This document shows, piece by piece, positions 41,015 to 50,207 of a stretch of 64,000 nt of DNA (the first letter of the stretch is position 1; each line of letters begins with the position of its first letter). The notes beneath the pieces were generated by a model that had not been told where the DNA came from, searched no databases, and saw nothing but the letters and a program-made list of their open reading frames with translations. A program made the translations under genes and the position numbers. Origin of the DNA: an uncultured Spirochaetaceae bacterium (lineage in GTDB: Bacteria; Spirochaetota; Spirochaetia; Treponematales; Treponemataceae); contig CADCLG010000008.1 of the NCBI GenBank assembly GCA_902802305.1, positions 12,212 through 76,211 on the forward strand, written 5' to 3'.

Positions 41015-42262
41015 TTACATCGACATTCCGAACTTTTTAACCAGTTTTTCCTGTAGAACCTTGCAATCTTCGGGTTTCATTCCAAGGTTGATTGCACTGT
41101 TCAAATCATTCATTGATTTTTCATATTCCTGCATTTCAAAATATGCCATTGCCCGTCTAAAATGTGTATGTGCCTGATAAGGATTTATTTCCAGCGAGCG
41201 ATTATAATTTTGTATTGCCAGGTCATATTTCTTTTGAATAGAATATACAATTCCCTTGTAATAATATGTTCTGTATGCTTTAGGATCATATTGCAGGCTT
41301 ACTTCAAAATCATTGAGGGCATCTTCAAACTTATTCATAGAAAAATATGCCATTCCCCTATGTTTTCTGATAACAGCAATAATATTTTTATCATCATTTA
41401 CAGCATTCAGAATCTTTGTGTAAGTTTCAACAGCTTCTTCCAGATGACCTAGATTATGTTCATGAATAGCCTGCAGCAGTAAATCATCAATTGTTCCCTG
41501 TACAAAAGGAGTAACGCGGGAAATATTTTCAGTTGCCTTGGATTCAGGATGTTCATCCAAAAGATTGTCAGCCATAGAATAGAAGGATTGTCGTCTGTCT
41601 TCAATTTCCCGCTGTAACTTAGTCTGATAATCTCTGATTTCCTGGAAGGTTATATCTGCCAGAGTTAGAGAAGCATTCAAAGAAGCAAGCTTTCGTCTTA
41701 AAGGAATATCAAAAGGATTGAATTCTGATTTATAAATCAGCTCGTGCTCAACTTCCGCCCAGGCATCTTGTAAAATAGTCCTTATCTGAATTTCACATAC
41801 AGCTGATTCTGGAAGGGGTTTTAAGTTTGCAAAAGGACCTTCTAAAGGAGGCTTACAATCATCAGGAATTTTTATAAGAACATGTATTGACTCATAACCA
41901 AATTCACTGAATTTTTTTTCTGCTCCTTTTACCTCGACCTCTTTTACCTCAAAAATATTTTTTATCTGTTCAAGGGCAATGTTTATATCTTCAAGAAAGG
42001 CACAAATCATTCTTATGCCAATCATATCAGTCAGACAGACAATTCCGTCAGCTTCTGCCGCATCTTCAGGTTTAAGGCGCAAAACCTTTTTATAATAACT
42101 GGAAAAAGATTTTACTCTGTTTTTATAAGTAGGCTGTGATTGTAATATTATTTTCTGATGAAGAATAGAAATAATATTTTCCATTATTTTTGTAAAATAA
42201 TCTGTATAAGATTCATAAGTTTCACGGATTTTTGCTTTAGAAGGAATATTATTGTTAGTCAT
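41015..42262 (-). CDS. RelA/SpoT-type (p)ppGpp synthetase domain fused to TPRs
   Basis: It has 415 residues. Residues ~1-235 form a RelA_SpoT synthetase domain like small alarmone synthetases: LTDMIGIRMICAFLED, FSEFGYESIHVLIKIPD, CEIQIRTILQDAWAEVEHEL and IYKS. No HD hydrolase, TGS or ACT domain is present. Residues ~260-410 hold four TPRs (e.g. AVIRKHRGMAYFSMNKFEDAL, AYRTYYYKGIVYSIQKKYDLA, AHTHFRRAMAYFEMQEYEKSM). It probably makes (p)ppGpp under control of a TPR-bound partner. Monocistronic, between tRNA-Glu and flaA's terminator. Confidence 0.88.
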   Translation of the reverse strand: MTNNNIPSKAKIRETYESYTDYFTKIMENIISILHQKIILQSQPTYKNRVKSFSSYYKKVLRLKPEDAAEADGIVCLTDMIGIRMICAFLEDINIALEQIKNIFEVKEVEVKGAEKKFSEFGYESIHVLIKIPDDCKPPLEGPFANLKPLPESAVCEIQIRTILQDAWAEVEHELIYKSEFNPFDIPLRRKLASLNASLTLADITFQEIRDYQTKLQREIEDRRQSFYSMADNLLDEHPESKATENISRVTPFVQGTIDDLLLQAIHEHNLGHLEEAVETYTKILNAVNDDKNIIAVIRKHRGMAYFSMNKFEDALNDFEVSLQYDPKAYRTYYYKGIVYSIQKKYDLAIQNYNRSLEINPYQAHTHFRRAMAYFEMQEYEKSMNDLNSAINLGMKPEDCKVLQEKLVKKFGMSM

Positions 42263-42305
42263 ATAAAAAAATTATAAGTTAGATTTGAAATAAATCAAGA
42301 AATAA

Positions 42306-42342
42306 AAAAAGCACTTTAAGTAAAGTACCTAAAGTGCTTTTT
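42306..42342. terminator. Terminator of flaA (bidirectional)
   Basis: AAAAAGCACTTTA (42306-42318) pairs with TAAAGTGCTTTTT (42330-42342). A T-run follows on the minus strand, 22 bp after the flaA stop. Confidence 0.88.
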
Positions 42343-42364
42343 ATTTATATAAAAGTTTCAAAAA

Positions 42365-43486
42365 TTATTTTGCATCTACTGTACTTGCTGAATTTCCGCT
42401 TGTACTCTGTGCATTAGAAGAACCGTCTGGATTCAAACTAGTTGTGAAATCATCTTCAGTTGCTTTCTTAGCAGCTTCGAGATAGCGATTAACCTGTTTG
42501 TTTCCAAATCTTTCCATTTCTGCAGCCTGTCTTTCAGTTTCTTTCTTACCGATGATACCCCAGAGATCTTCGTCTGCGATGTCGCGGTCACTGATAAGGA
42601 TAGCCTTGTCATAAATAATCTTTACGTCTTTGAAATATCCGATGAAGTCGCCACCAATGTGAGCTGCATCTCTTGTGATTTCAAATCCAGCAAAAATTAC
42701 GTGAGGGATTCCTCTTGGATAGATTGGATAAACACGGATTTCACGAGTTCTTACTTCAGAAATATACTGTGGGTTGTTCCAGCGGAGTTCTCTCCAACCG
42801 TCAAATCCAAGATATCCCATGAAATATCTTCTTTCGAGTCCGTCGTTATCGATAAGATGTACATAAAGTCCATGTGGGAAGTTCATTCCCATTGTTGTTA
42901 CCTGAATTGATTTGATAGTTCCAACATTTTTTACAACACCATATCCACCTTCAAAGAGGTAACCTTCGAATGAAGGATTGTTTGTAGTATTGTATGAAGA
43001 TTTGTCATCTTCTGATGATTCAACACGGTTTCCATTTTCATCAGCATCTGAAAGAGGTTCATAAGCTGGAATTGTGAATGGAGGTACAATCTTTGCACTT
43101 GCATTAGAATTCCATGAAGGGAATACAATTCTTACACCCATTACATTGCTGCCGGCAAAAGGAACGTCAGCTGAGCTTTTTACAGGTGCAGGAACAACTT
43201 GTGAATCTGCCAGAGCCATTACAGACTTAGCTGAAGAATTCAAAACAACTTCCCATTCATTAAGTACAAGTGAAGTTCTCATAAGATCTTTCTGCTGTTC
43301 AGTATATGTAGCACCTGCACTAACAGAATAGTCCATAACCGTTCTCTTGTTCTGTGTTGGGTCTCCATTGTCATTGCTTACACAATCAGCATCCAACAAA
43401 GTAAAATCGATAAGCGTAGCTTCTTCAGCAAAAGCAACGCCACCAAGCAGCAGAGCAGCTGCAAATAAAACCAAAGTCTTCCTCAT
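42365..43486 (-). CDS. flaA: Flagellar filament outer-layer protein FlaA
   Basis: This periplasmic sheath protein coats the FlaB core of spirochete flagella. The 373 residues start with signal peptide MRKTLVLFAAALLLGGVAFA. Conserved FlaA stretches follow: TSLVLNEWEVVLNSSA, NVMGVRIVFPSWNSNA, KSIQVTTMGMNFPHGLYV, RYFMGYLGFDGWRELRWNN, REIRVYPIYPRG. A Ser/Asn-rich tail ends the protein. AAGGAG precedes the start and a strong promoter lies ~70 bp upstream. It is monocistronic, as expected for an abundant product. Confidence 0.95.
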   Translation of the reverse strand: MRKTLVLFAAALLLGGVAFAEEATLIDFTLLDADCVSNDNGDPTQNKRTVMDYSVSAGATYTEQQKDLMRTSLVLNEWEVVLNSSAKSVMALADSQVVPAPVKSSADVPFAGSNVMGVRIVFPSWNSNASAKIVPPFTIPAYEPLSDADENGNRVESSEDDKSSYNTTNNPSFEGYLFEGGYGVVKNVGTIKSIQVTTMGMNFPHGLYVHLIDNDGLERRYFMGYLGFDGWRELRWNNPQYISEVRTREIRVYPIYPRGIPHVIFAGFEITRDAAHIGGDFIGYFKDVKIIYDKAILISDRDIADEDLWGIIGKKETERQAAEMERFGNKQVNRYLEAAKKATEDDFTTSLNPDGSSNAQSTSGNSASTVDAK

Positions 43487-43531
43487 TTTGAAGCTCCTTT
43501 TATACTAATTCGATGTAGCCTTGTATTAGTA

Positions 43532-43562
43532 TTATTAGCTTATAAGTAATTTAATTTGTCAA
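43532..43562 (-). promoter_or_regulatory. Promoter of flaA
   Basis: On the minus strand a perfect TTGACA (43557-43562) precedes TAATAA (43532-43537) with a 19-bp spacer. The spacer is longer than ideal; no σ28 box is seen. The leader is about 40-45 nt. Confidence 0.5.
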
Positions 43563-43601
43563 CGCTTTTTTAAGGCATGACAGTCTCAGAAAATAAAAAA
43601 A

Positions 43602-44084
43602 TTAATTATTTTCTTCTCGTGAATCTTCATAAGCGTATACACCGTTTACAAAGATTTCCACTTTTTTAATGTTTCTGAAATTTTTAGTAATATTAGTTTT
43701 TAAAAGCTCTACCCCCTCTTTTATTTCAATAACATTGCTGCCCATTTTTAATAAATCATCAGATAAGTTGATGTAAAGCACATCATCTTTTTCCATACAG
43801 GAAAGAAGCCTGGTCTCAGGAGAGAAAAGAAGTTTTGTTCTTTCTACACCTGAGCCCAGAAGCAGTTCATCGATGTAATAATTTATATCGCTTTTTAATG
43901 GATTAGGGGCTAAATACCTTGTCTCCACTATCAGACGATTATCCACAGAAGGAAAAATAAAAGTCCGTCTGCTGCCATAATCCTTTATTTTATATAAAGT
44001 TGCAGACAAAATAAAAGAAGCGGCAAGCAAAAACAGGATAGTATATATAACGATATAGCTTTTTTTTGACAATCTAGTTTTCAT
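43602..44084 (-). CDS. GerMN-domain membrane protein
   Basis: It has about 160 residues from the ATG at 44084, which overlaps the amidase stop by 11 nt; the frame extends to 44114. One membrane segment (YIVIYTILFLLAASFILSATLY) is followed by a GerMN-type domain: INYYIDELLLGSGVER, DDVLYINLSDDLLKMG, EGVELLKTNITKNF, KVEIFVNGVYAYED. GerMN domains occur with N-acetylmuramoyl-L-alanine amidases and are thought to bind cell-wall material. Its pairing with the amidase fits that role. Confidence 0.85.
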   Translation of the reverse strand: MKTRLSKKSYIVIYTILFLLAASFILSATLYKIKDYGSRRTFIFPSVDNRLIVETRYLAPNPLKSDINYYIDELLLGSGVERTKLLFSPETRLLSCMEKDDVLYINLSDDLLKMGSNVIEIKEGVELLKTNITKNFRNIKKVEIFVNGVYAYEDSREENN

Positions 44085-45111
44085 TAGCGGCGGTAAATCC
44101 TTTTGAACGTTCAAAATGTGTTATAAATGCACTTATACCATTATATATTCCAAGGCTTGCTTTTTTCAAGTATGCTTCATTATTCAAAAGCAAGGCTTCT
44201 TTTTCGTTGGAAACAAAACCCAGTTCAATAAGAACGCTAGGCATATTAGAGTTTTTTACTACAAACCACTCTTCTGCTTTTATTCCGCGGGCTTTTGATT
44301 CATTTCCAATTTGTGATTGCAGACCGTCCATAATAAACTTTGCAATCATTATGCTTTCGGTGGTATATTCTTCTTCCATCATTGAGTTAAGAATCGGGAA
44401 TAAAGACTTGTCATCCTCTGCAACAGATTTATCAATTACAGTACGTCTATAGCCTGGAGAAAGATACCAGACTTCATAGCCTGAAGAAGTTTTATTTAAG
44501 GAAGAATTGACGTGAATTGAAATAAAAAGCACAGCTTCGTTTTCGGGAACTTTAACTCCGTTTGCAATATCAGTACGTTCACTCAGGGAAAGAAAAACAT
44601 CTTTATCGCGCGTAAGAATTATTTTTTTATCCGGATAAGCGGTTTTAAGGCGTTCGTAAAGCATTTTTGCAACTCTGAGATTTATATCTTTTTCCTGAAT
44701 CAAAACTTTTTTACCGTTAATTTCGTAAGTTTTGCCTGCTCCAGGATCCTTGCCACCATGTCCAGCATCAATTAAAATTGCACCAACTTTGAACATATTT
44801 TCTGAATCATCTGCAAAAAAGTTATTTGCATCTTCAATAAAACGGGCGGAAACATAAATCTGATTATTAACCAGAGTCGGAGCATCGGAAATAATCATTG
44901 CAGCGTTATCTAAAAGCAATATTTCTTCATTTTTTCTAAAGCTTATCTGATGTCCATTTTTTTCCAGCATTCCTGTTTCAGAAAGAGAATCCCAGTAAAA
45001 GGTCATGCCCTGCTCTTTTGCTTTTTTCATCAGAGAAATATCATTAGCACAAAAGGCAAAGTGAGAAATCATAAGAAAAATCAAAGAAAGAAATATTTTT
45101 TTACAAGTCAT
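44074..45111 (-). CDS. N-acetylmuramoyl-L-alanine amidase (Amidase_3)
   Basis: It cleaves the peptide from muramic acid in peptidoglycan. From the ATG at 45111 the protein has ~345 residues with signal peptide MTCKKIFLSLIFLMISHFAF. A small N-terminal domain (~30-120) is followed by Amidase_3: VGAILIDAGHGGKDPGA (Zn-ligand His), KDINLRVAKMLYERL, FISIHVNSS (Zn-ligand His), SNMPSVLIELGFVSNEKE (catalytic Glu). The upstream frame to 45141 overlaps the ATP-grasp gene. The spacing is 7 nt after that gene, so it belongs to the glycan-cluster operon. Confidence 0.93.
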   Translation of the reverse strand: MTCKKIFLSLIFLMISHFAFCANDISLMKKAKEQGMTFYWDSLSETGMLEKNGHQISFRKNEEILLLDNAAMIISDAPTLVNNQIYVSARFIEDANNFFADDSENMFKVGAILIDAGHGGKDPGAGKTYEINGKKVLIQEKDINLRVAKMLYERLKTAYPDKKIILTRDKDVFLSLSERTDIANGVKVPENEAVLFISIHVNSSLNKTSSGYEVWYLSPGYRRTVIDKSVAEDDKSLFPILNSMMEEEYTTESIMIAKFIMDGLQSQIGNESKARGIKAEEWFVVKNSNMPSVLIELGFVSNEKEALLLNNEAYLKKASLGIYNGISAFITHFERSKGFTAANEN

Positions 45112-45118
45112 AATTTCC

Positions 45119-46759
45119 TCATTCCGCGGAATCGGAGACATATACTAGAGCCTGCAAGCCGCCTCTTAAAAGTGCCGACCAGAATCTTTTTGCATCTAAT
45201 TCCGGGTGAACAGGACGAAGCTTATCAAACTTTATGCAGGTCTGCTCAATTGTATTATAGTTCCAATCCCTCATATCTTTATATTCGGATTTTTTTAAAG
45301 TTTCTGGAATAAAATCATAAACTTTTGCATTTTCTGGAATCATACCGCTGATTTCATCAAGTTCTGTCTCGGGAAGCTCAAAAGCATCTGGAGGGAAGCC
45401 TGCTTCATAATCTTTTTCCTTACGCTTTAAATACTTTTCTGTTCGAGTGTTATTGGGTTTTAAAGTGATAAAAACATCGGAAACAGCTTTTTCACAAACA
45501 CTTGCGGCTTTTTCCCATTCGCAGCTGAGACTTAAAATATTTCCGCATTTTTCAACGTTATTTCGTGGAAAATCCACCTGGCTGCCTATTGAGACGGTTG
45601 CCCTAGGCAGGTATTCAACTTTTTCCTGATTGCAGCAGTCATCAATGTTTTCTATATTTTCAACTTCTCCAGGAATTGACATCCAGGCTCTTTCTGCACA
45701 AACCCGTTTACATGGTACTTCAAAAAGCTGATATGGAGCACGAATTGCAGAAGCATCACTACCTGTGTAAACAAAATCAAGGGGTTGGCGTTTCTGCTCA
45801 AGTATATCTGGTGTCATACCGGCTGCTATTTTGAGGGCTTCTTTTGTAAGATTTAAGCCGGATGCATAAGGATAAGTCCAGCCAGACATATAACCGCCGG
45901 AAAGTCGGCCTGCAATTTCGCCTATCATTGGACCTTTTGAAGTATATTTTATATCAGCTTTAGCAGCTCCACAGCTTAAGCCAAGAGCTTTTGCTCCAAG
46001 GGCAAAGGTACTGATTAATTCATCGCGCATTCTTTTGTCGAGGATTGCAGGCATTGTGTGGCCTACTTCTATAAAGTAAGGCGGATATTTTATATGACGG
46101 ATGGCAAAACCTGTAACTGTAAAAGTTCCGTCGTAAACAAGGGCATCTATTGAAAACTCAGGGCCGTCCATATATTCTTCGATAATTGCATTTCCTGTCC
46201 GTGAAGATTCTACTGCGGCTTTTACGGCAGGAAAAAACTCTTCCTGAGTACGAATCATTCTGCAGCCCCGGGCTCCCATATTGTCAACGGGTTTGACAAC
46301 CAGAGGCAGGGAAAGTTTTTTAAGAATTTCCTGAAGTATTTTTTCAGCGGCATTTTTTCCGCCAGATAATTCATTTTTTGAGAACTTGCAGAATCTAGGA
46401 GAAGGAACCTTACATTCGTCAAAACAATTTCTCATCTGATTTTTAATACTGGCATTCAGTGCGGCCTGATAGGAATGGGCATTAAGATTTAATTTTTCAC
46501 AAACATAAGAAACAGAAGCTGAAAAATCCGTGCCTGCTGTAAAAACAGCCTTTAATTCACCTTTTTCATTTAATTTTTGAGCGAATGCAAGAATTTGTTC
46601 TTTTGCTTTTAAATCAATCGGCTCAAAGCAATCTGCAAGGGGCACGCAAACGGCATTCTTATCGGCATCAATAACGACAGTTCTGAATCCTAACGATTTT
46701 GCCGCCTGAATTGCAGGCTTCTGCATTAATCCTGCACCTAATATTAAACAAGTTTCCAT
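45119..46759 (-). CDS. ATP-grasp ligase family protein
   Basis: It has 546 residues. N-terminal Rossmann-like part LILGAGLMQKPAIQAAKSLG (~5-24), CEPIDLKAKEQI-like (here CFEPIDLKAKEQ), then an ATP-grasp fold (~110-330): LPLVVKPVDNMGARGCRMI, AIIEEYMDGPEFSIDALV, GPMIGEIAGRLSGGYMSG. The last two are metal/nucleotide motifs. A ~200-residue C-terminal part is less conserved. It resembles carbamoyl-phosphate synthase-like ATP-grasps used to make amide bonds on small molecules or sugars. Tightly linked to sugar-nucleotide genes upstream and amidase downstream. Substrate unknown. Confidence 0.85.
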   Translation of the reverse strand: METCLILGAGLMQKPAIQAAKSLGFRTVVIDADKNAVCVPLADCFEPIDLKAKEQILAFAQKLNEKGELKAVFTAGTDFSASVSYVCEKLNLNAHSYQAALNASIKNQMRNCFDECKVPSPRFCKFSKNELSGGKNAAEKILQEILKKLSLPLVVKPVDNMGARGCRMIRTQEEFFPAVKAAVESSRTGNAIIEEYMDGPEFSIDALVYDGTFTVTGFAIRHIKYPPYFIEVGHTMPAILDKRMRDELISTFALGAKALGLSCGAAKADIKYTSKGPMIGEIAGRLSGGYMSGWTYPYASGLNLTKEALKIAAGMTPDILEQKRQPLDFVYTGSDASAIRAPYQLFEVPCKRVCAERAWMSIPGEVENIENIDDCCNQEKVEYLPRATVSIGSQVDFPRNNVEKCGNILSLSCEWEKAASVCEKAVSDVFITLKPNNTRTEKYLKRKEKDYEAGFPPDAFELPETELDEISGMIPENAKVYDFIPETLKKSEYKDMRDWNYNTIEQTCIKFDKLRPVHPELDAKRFWSALLRGGLQALVYVSDSAE

Positions 46760-46777
46760 AAAATAATTCTCTCTTTT

Positions 46778-49252
46778 TTATAAATCTTTATCTGTTGTTT
46801 TCCGGCAATAGATTTCCATTGTATCGCCCAGATTTTTTAAGCGACTCATTTTATCTATACAACGCCATTTCAAACTACCCGGCTGGGAGTTTGATTTTTT
46901 TATTGAAGGGAATCTTTCCGGATGATGCCCTGTTGAAATTATTTTTTCTACAGTAAACCCATATTTCTGTAAAATCTTCCAGGCACGGGAGGGTTCCCAA
47001 ATAGAAAAATGATCAGTCGGACTAATCTTATAAAAATTATCTGAATCACTCTTTGCAGAAATTCCTTCACCAGATGGTGTTGAAAAAGCAAAAATTCCGC
47101 CTTTTTTAAGAATACTGCTGACTTTGTTTAGTACGCTATCCAAATCTTTAAAATGCTCAATAACGTACCACATTGTAACTGCGTCAAACTGAGAAATACC
47201 AAACTCGTTTACAGTATCAATCTCTGGGAAGGCAGAACAACTGGCAGGAAAATGAAGCTCTTTTTTTACATAAGAAACCGCATCTTCGGAAATATCTGTA
47301 CCAAAAGGATTCATGCCCAAATCATTTGCGGCAGAAAGGAAAGGACCATAAGCACAGCCTATATCAAGTACATTTTTTGAGCTGTCAGCCATTTGCAGAT
47401 TATTCATGACAGCTACTCTTTTAAGGCACTGCTTTTTTATTGTTTCAAAATCTTCCTGATAGGTTTTGCCGTACTGCTTTTTGTAATCTTCAAAAAAATA
47501 AGCTTTTTGATAAACCTTATCGGCTTCTGTTGAAAAGGACATATAAACGATTCCGCAATTGCAACAGCGGCGATAAGTTCGTGTAGAATTTCTTGAAACA
47601 ATTTTATCAGGCTGCGAATTTGTCTGATGACATACCGGACAATTCATTTTTTTACCTTTTGAAATTGTATTTATAAACAAGCCCAGGGATTTTTGTTCTA
47701 TACTTAAAGGCAATTCAGGGAAAACTTTAGGAGACATGAGCGCGTCCGTCAGTTTTTTCTCGTTAAGGGCATTCTCAGGGACATAGGCAAAATTATATTT
47801 TTGAGCAAGCTGTTCATGTAGTTTTGAACTTGCAAGAAGAATTACCGCACAACCGGCAAAAAATGCTTCAAAAGCAGTAAGCCCATAATGAGTTACAACT
47901 AAATCATATTTATACAGCTGATTTTTAAGATTCTGAATTGGAGGAATAAATTGAATATTATCAATTTGCTTTTGAGCTCCTACAGTTTTTTCAATATCAC
48001 CGGAAATAACAGCGGTAATTTTTGAATCCGGATACAATCGTCCTAAAAGTGCAGAAACTGGAACTGTAAGACCGGCAGGATCTTCACCGCCAATACAAAC
48101 TAAAATGTTTTCGAACTGACGATTTTTATTTGTTTTTACGTTTTCGGGCTTTTTTATAAAGCTGGTATCAAAAAGATTTGCCGGACGCAGGCATTTATAT
48201 GAAGGAATTATATCAAGAAGATAATCAGAATAATCGGTAAACTCAGAGCCTTCATCAATAGAAATTATAGTTTTAGCTTTTTCAAAAGCTTTTAAATCTT
48301 CCGGGGTCAATTCAAAGCAGTCTGTGACAATTACTGGTGAAAAAGTTTCATCAGGAAGCTGGTCTATAATCTGAACATCTTTTAAGCCCTTCTGTTTATA
48401 TTCTTCTATAAGAGCAGAACTTGCTTCAAGAGAAGAGTTTTTAGGAATATAAATGAACTCGTTTGAATCAATTGTCGCATTTAGGCAACGGTGGAGATGA
48501 CCTGTTCCATGGCCTTTTTTTACAGAAGGATAAAATACAACTGGATTTTTTACATAATCAGAAGTGCAGGCTTCCACAATTTGTTCTGTTGTATAAGGGG
48601 CGCTTACATTTTTATCAGAAAGATAATTTACTATTGAAGTTGCCCGTAAAAAATCGGAAGGAGTATCGATTGTGGTACGTAAATCAGGATAATAAAAACG
48701 TGCCGGAGCTTTTATAAAATGACAGCTGAACTTTTCCTTGTGATTATAAAGAGCTGGTCCAACATGCTCCAAATCATAAGGGTCGGAAGTTTCTTCTGCA
48801 GCTTTGAGCATGGCTTTTCCACTGAAGATTTCTACGCCAGAACCATGCGGCAAGCCCGTATAAGTAAGATAATCACATGGAATCTTGGATTTACAGCGGT
48901 TTTCAAATTCTACCAGGCTGGCTTCTGCGGCTTCGTAAAATAAAAAGGGATTATCGGCTGTGGCACGGATGATTGTTTCTGCTTTTATTTTTTTGATTAA
49001 ATCACAATAACGTTTTAAAACATTGTTCAAATCACCGGCAAAACATTCAAAATCATTTTTTTCACAGATTTTTTTTAAGGTCGGATAAGAGTCTTCGTCG
49101 GTTGCAACAAAATATCTGTCCGCTTTAATTTTGTGCATTGATAAAAGAACCCACTCAAGCACACTTTTTCCGCCAAGTTCTTTTATTGCTTTTTGCGGTA
49201 AACGTGAGGAAGATAATCGGCACTGTATGATGACTGCACGTTTAGTTTTCAT
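46778..49252 (-). CDS. Three-domain fusion: SpsF-type cytidylyltransferase / PseG-like / methyltransferase
   Basis: It has about 824 residues from the ATG at 49252, which overlaps the upstream gene by 11 nt. Domain 1 (~1-240), MKTKRAVIIQCRLSSSRLPQ, IIRATADNPFL and TIDTPSDF, is an SpsF/NeuA-like nucleotidyltransferase. Domain 2 (~280-530), NILVCIGGEDPAG, YDLVVTHYGLTAFEAFFAG, is a PseG/GT28-like sugar hydrolase or transferase. Then a zinc ribbon (CPVCHQ...CCNCG) and domain 3 (~595-800) with SAM motif VLDIGCAYGPFLSAA and AVTMWYVIEHFKDLD, a class I methyltransferase. Together these fit activation and modification of a nonulosonate-type or other rare sugar. Confidence 0.85.
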   Translation of the reverse strand: MKTKRAVIIQCRLSSSRLPQKAIKELGGKSVLEWVLLSMHKIKADRYFVATDEDSYPTLKKICEKNDFECFAGDLNNVLKRYCDLIKKIKAETIIRATADNPFLFYEAAEASLVEFENRCKSKIPCDYLTYTGLPHGSGVEIFSGKAMLKAAEETSDPYDLEHVGPALYNHKEKFSCHFIKAPARFYYPDLRTTIDTPSDFLRATSIVNYLSDKNVSAPYTTEQIVEACTSDYVKNPVVFYPSVKKGHGTGHLHRCLNATIDSNEFIYIPKNSSLEASSALIEEYKQKGLKDVQIIDQLPDETFSPVIVTDCFELTPEDLKAFEKAKTIISIDEGSEFTDYSDYLLDIIPSYKCLRPANLFDTSFIKKPENVKTNKNRQFENILVCIGGEDPAGLTVPVSALLGRLYPDSKITAVISGDIEKTVGAQKQIDNIQFIPPIQNLKNQLYKYDLVVTHYGLTAFEAFFAGCAVILLASSKLHEQLAQKYNFAYVPENALNEKKLTDALMSPKVFPELPLSIEQKSLGLFINTISKGKKMNCPVCHQTNSQPDKIVSRNSTRTYRRCCNCGIVYMSFSTEADKVYQKAYFFEDYKKQYGKTYQEDFETIKKQCLKRVAVMNNLQMADSSKNVLDIGCAYGPFLSAANDLGMNPFGTDISEDAVSYVKKELHFPASCSAFPEIDTVNEFGISQFDAVTMWYVIEHFKDLDSVLNKVSSILKKGGIFAFSTPSGEGISAKSDSDNFYKISPTDHFSIWEPSRAWKILQKYGFTVEKIISTGHHPERFPSIKKSNSQPGSLKWRCIDKMSRLKNLGDTMEIYCRKTTDKDL

Positions 49253-50207
49253 TTTCTTGTGACCACCCTGCAACTAAAGTCTGCAAATCCATTTTAAATC
49301 TATACTTATTTTTTTCAACCCACTCTTTTGCAAGTTTGAACTGTCTGCGTGCCTCAAAAAGTCCGCATGAGGAGCGATTGTAAAATTTGAAGAAGGACGA
49401 ATTGCGGATGTAGGCGCGCTCATTTTTAAATCGCAGCATTTCATTTTTTAAGTAGTAACGAATATAGTCCATATTTATGGTTTTGTCTTCAACTGGAACA
49501 TCATCGATATATGAAAACTGAAGTAAGGTTGTCAATTTTGTTTCTTCACCAAAAAGCCAGGAACGAAGGGCAAAATCCAGATTCTGCCAGTAAGGAGAAG
49601 TAATTGTATAATCAAAACCGCCTACCTGAATGAATTTTTTGCGGTTATACAAGGCAATATAATCCATTGGATAGAGGGTTTTAACATTTTCGGTTACTAA
49701 AAACGATGAATCTATAATAAAATGCGATTTTTCTGCTCCAGGAGAAAACCTTGTTGATAAACCATTTTTATTTTTGTCCATAAGGCGGGGAACCAGGCAG
49801 TAGAGATTTTCCTGCATAAGACGTTCTGCAAGGTTTTTTAAAATAACGCCTGAGGGGATGTAAAGACTGTCCCGCAAAACAAGGACATAATCAGATTTTA
49901 TTTCGCTCATTGCAAGGTTTATCATTTCGCCATCTGTAGCTTTTTCAAGAGGGATGATAAATTTAACCGATGGAAACTTTTTTACAATATCATCTGTAGA
50001 AAAATTTTCAGAATTGCTTTCAATTGAGACTATTGAATTAAACTTGCATGTTATCAGATTTTCAAAAACGTGCATCTTAAAATGACTGGCACTAGTATTT
50101 AAGAGAATCACGGAAATATTCAAGGCATCAGGTCCCTTGTATTCAATACCGCCAATCACCCTGCGATTAATCTGATGTTCATCAAAAGTTAAAGGTATAG
50201 TATTCAT
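49242..50207 (-). CDS. Glycosyltransferase-like protein
   Basis: About 321 residues from the ATG at 50207 (AAGGATTG upstream); it overlaps the spiro-SPASM stop by 26 nt. A GT-A-like fold is suggested by ISVILLNTSASHFKMHVFEN, EIKSDYVLVLRDSLYIPSGV (DxD-like position reads RDS) and a C-terminal YWQNLDFALRSWLFGE. A clear DxD is not evident. It likely transfers a sugar, as judged by neighbours and fold. No membrane segment. Confidence 0.65.
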   Translation of the reverse strand: MNTIPLTFDEHQINRRVIGGIEYKGPDALNISVILLNTSASHFKMHVFENLITCKFNSIVSIESNSENFSTDDIVKKFPSVKFIIPLEKATDGEMINLAMSEIKSDYVLVLRDSLYIPSGVILKNLAERLMQENLYCLVPRLMDKNKNGLSTRFSPGAEKSHFIIDSSFLVTENVKTLYPMDYIALYNRKKFIQVGGFDYTITSPYWQNLDFALRSWLFGEETKLTTLLQFSYIDDVPVEDKTINMDYIRYYLKNEMLRFKNERAYIRNSSFFKFYNRSSCGLFEARRQFKLAKEWVEKNKYRFKMDLQTLVAGWSQENEN

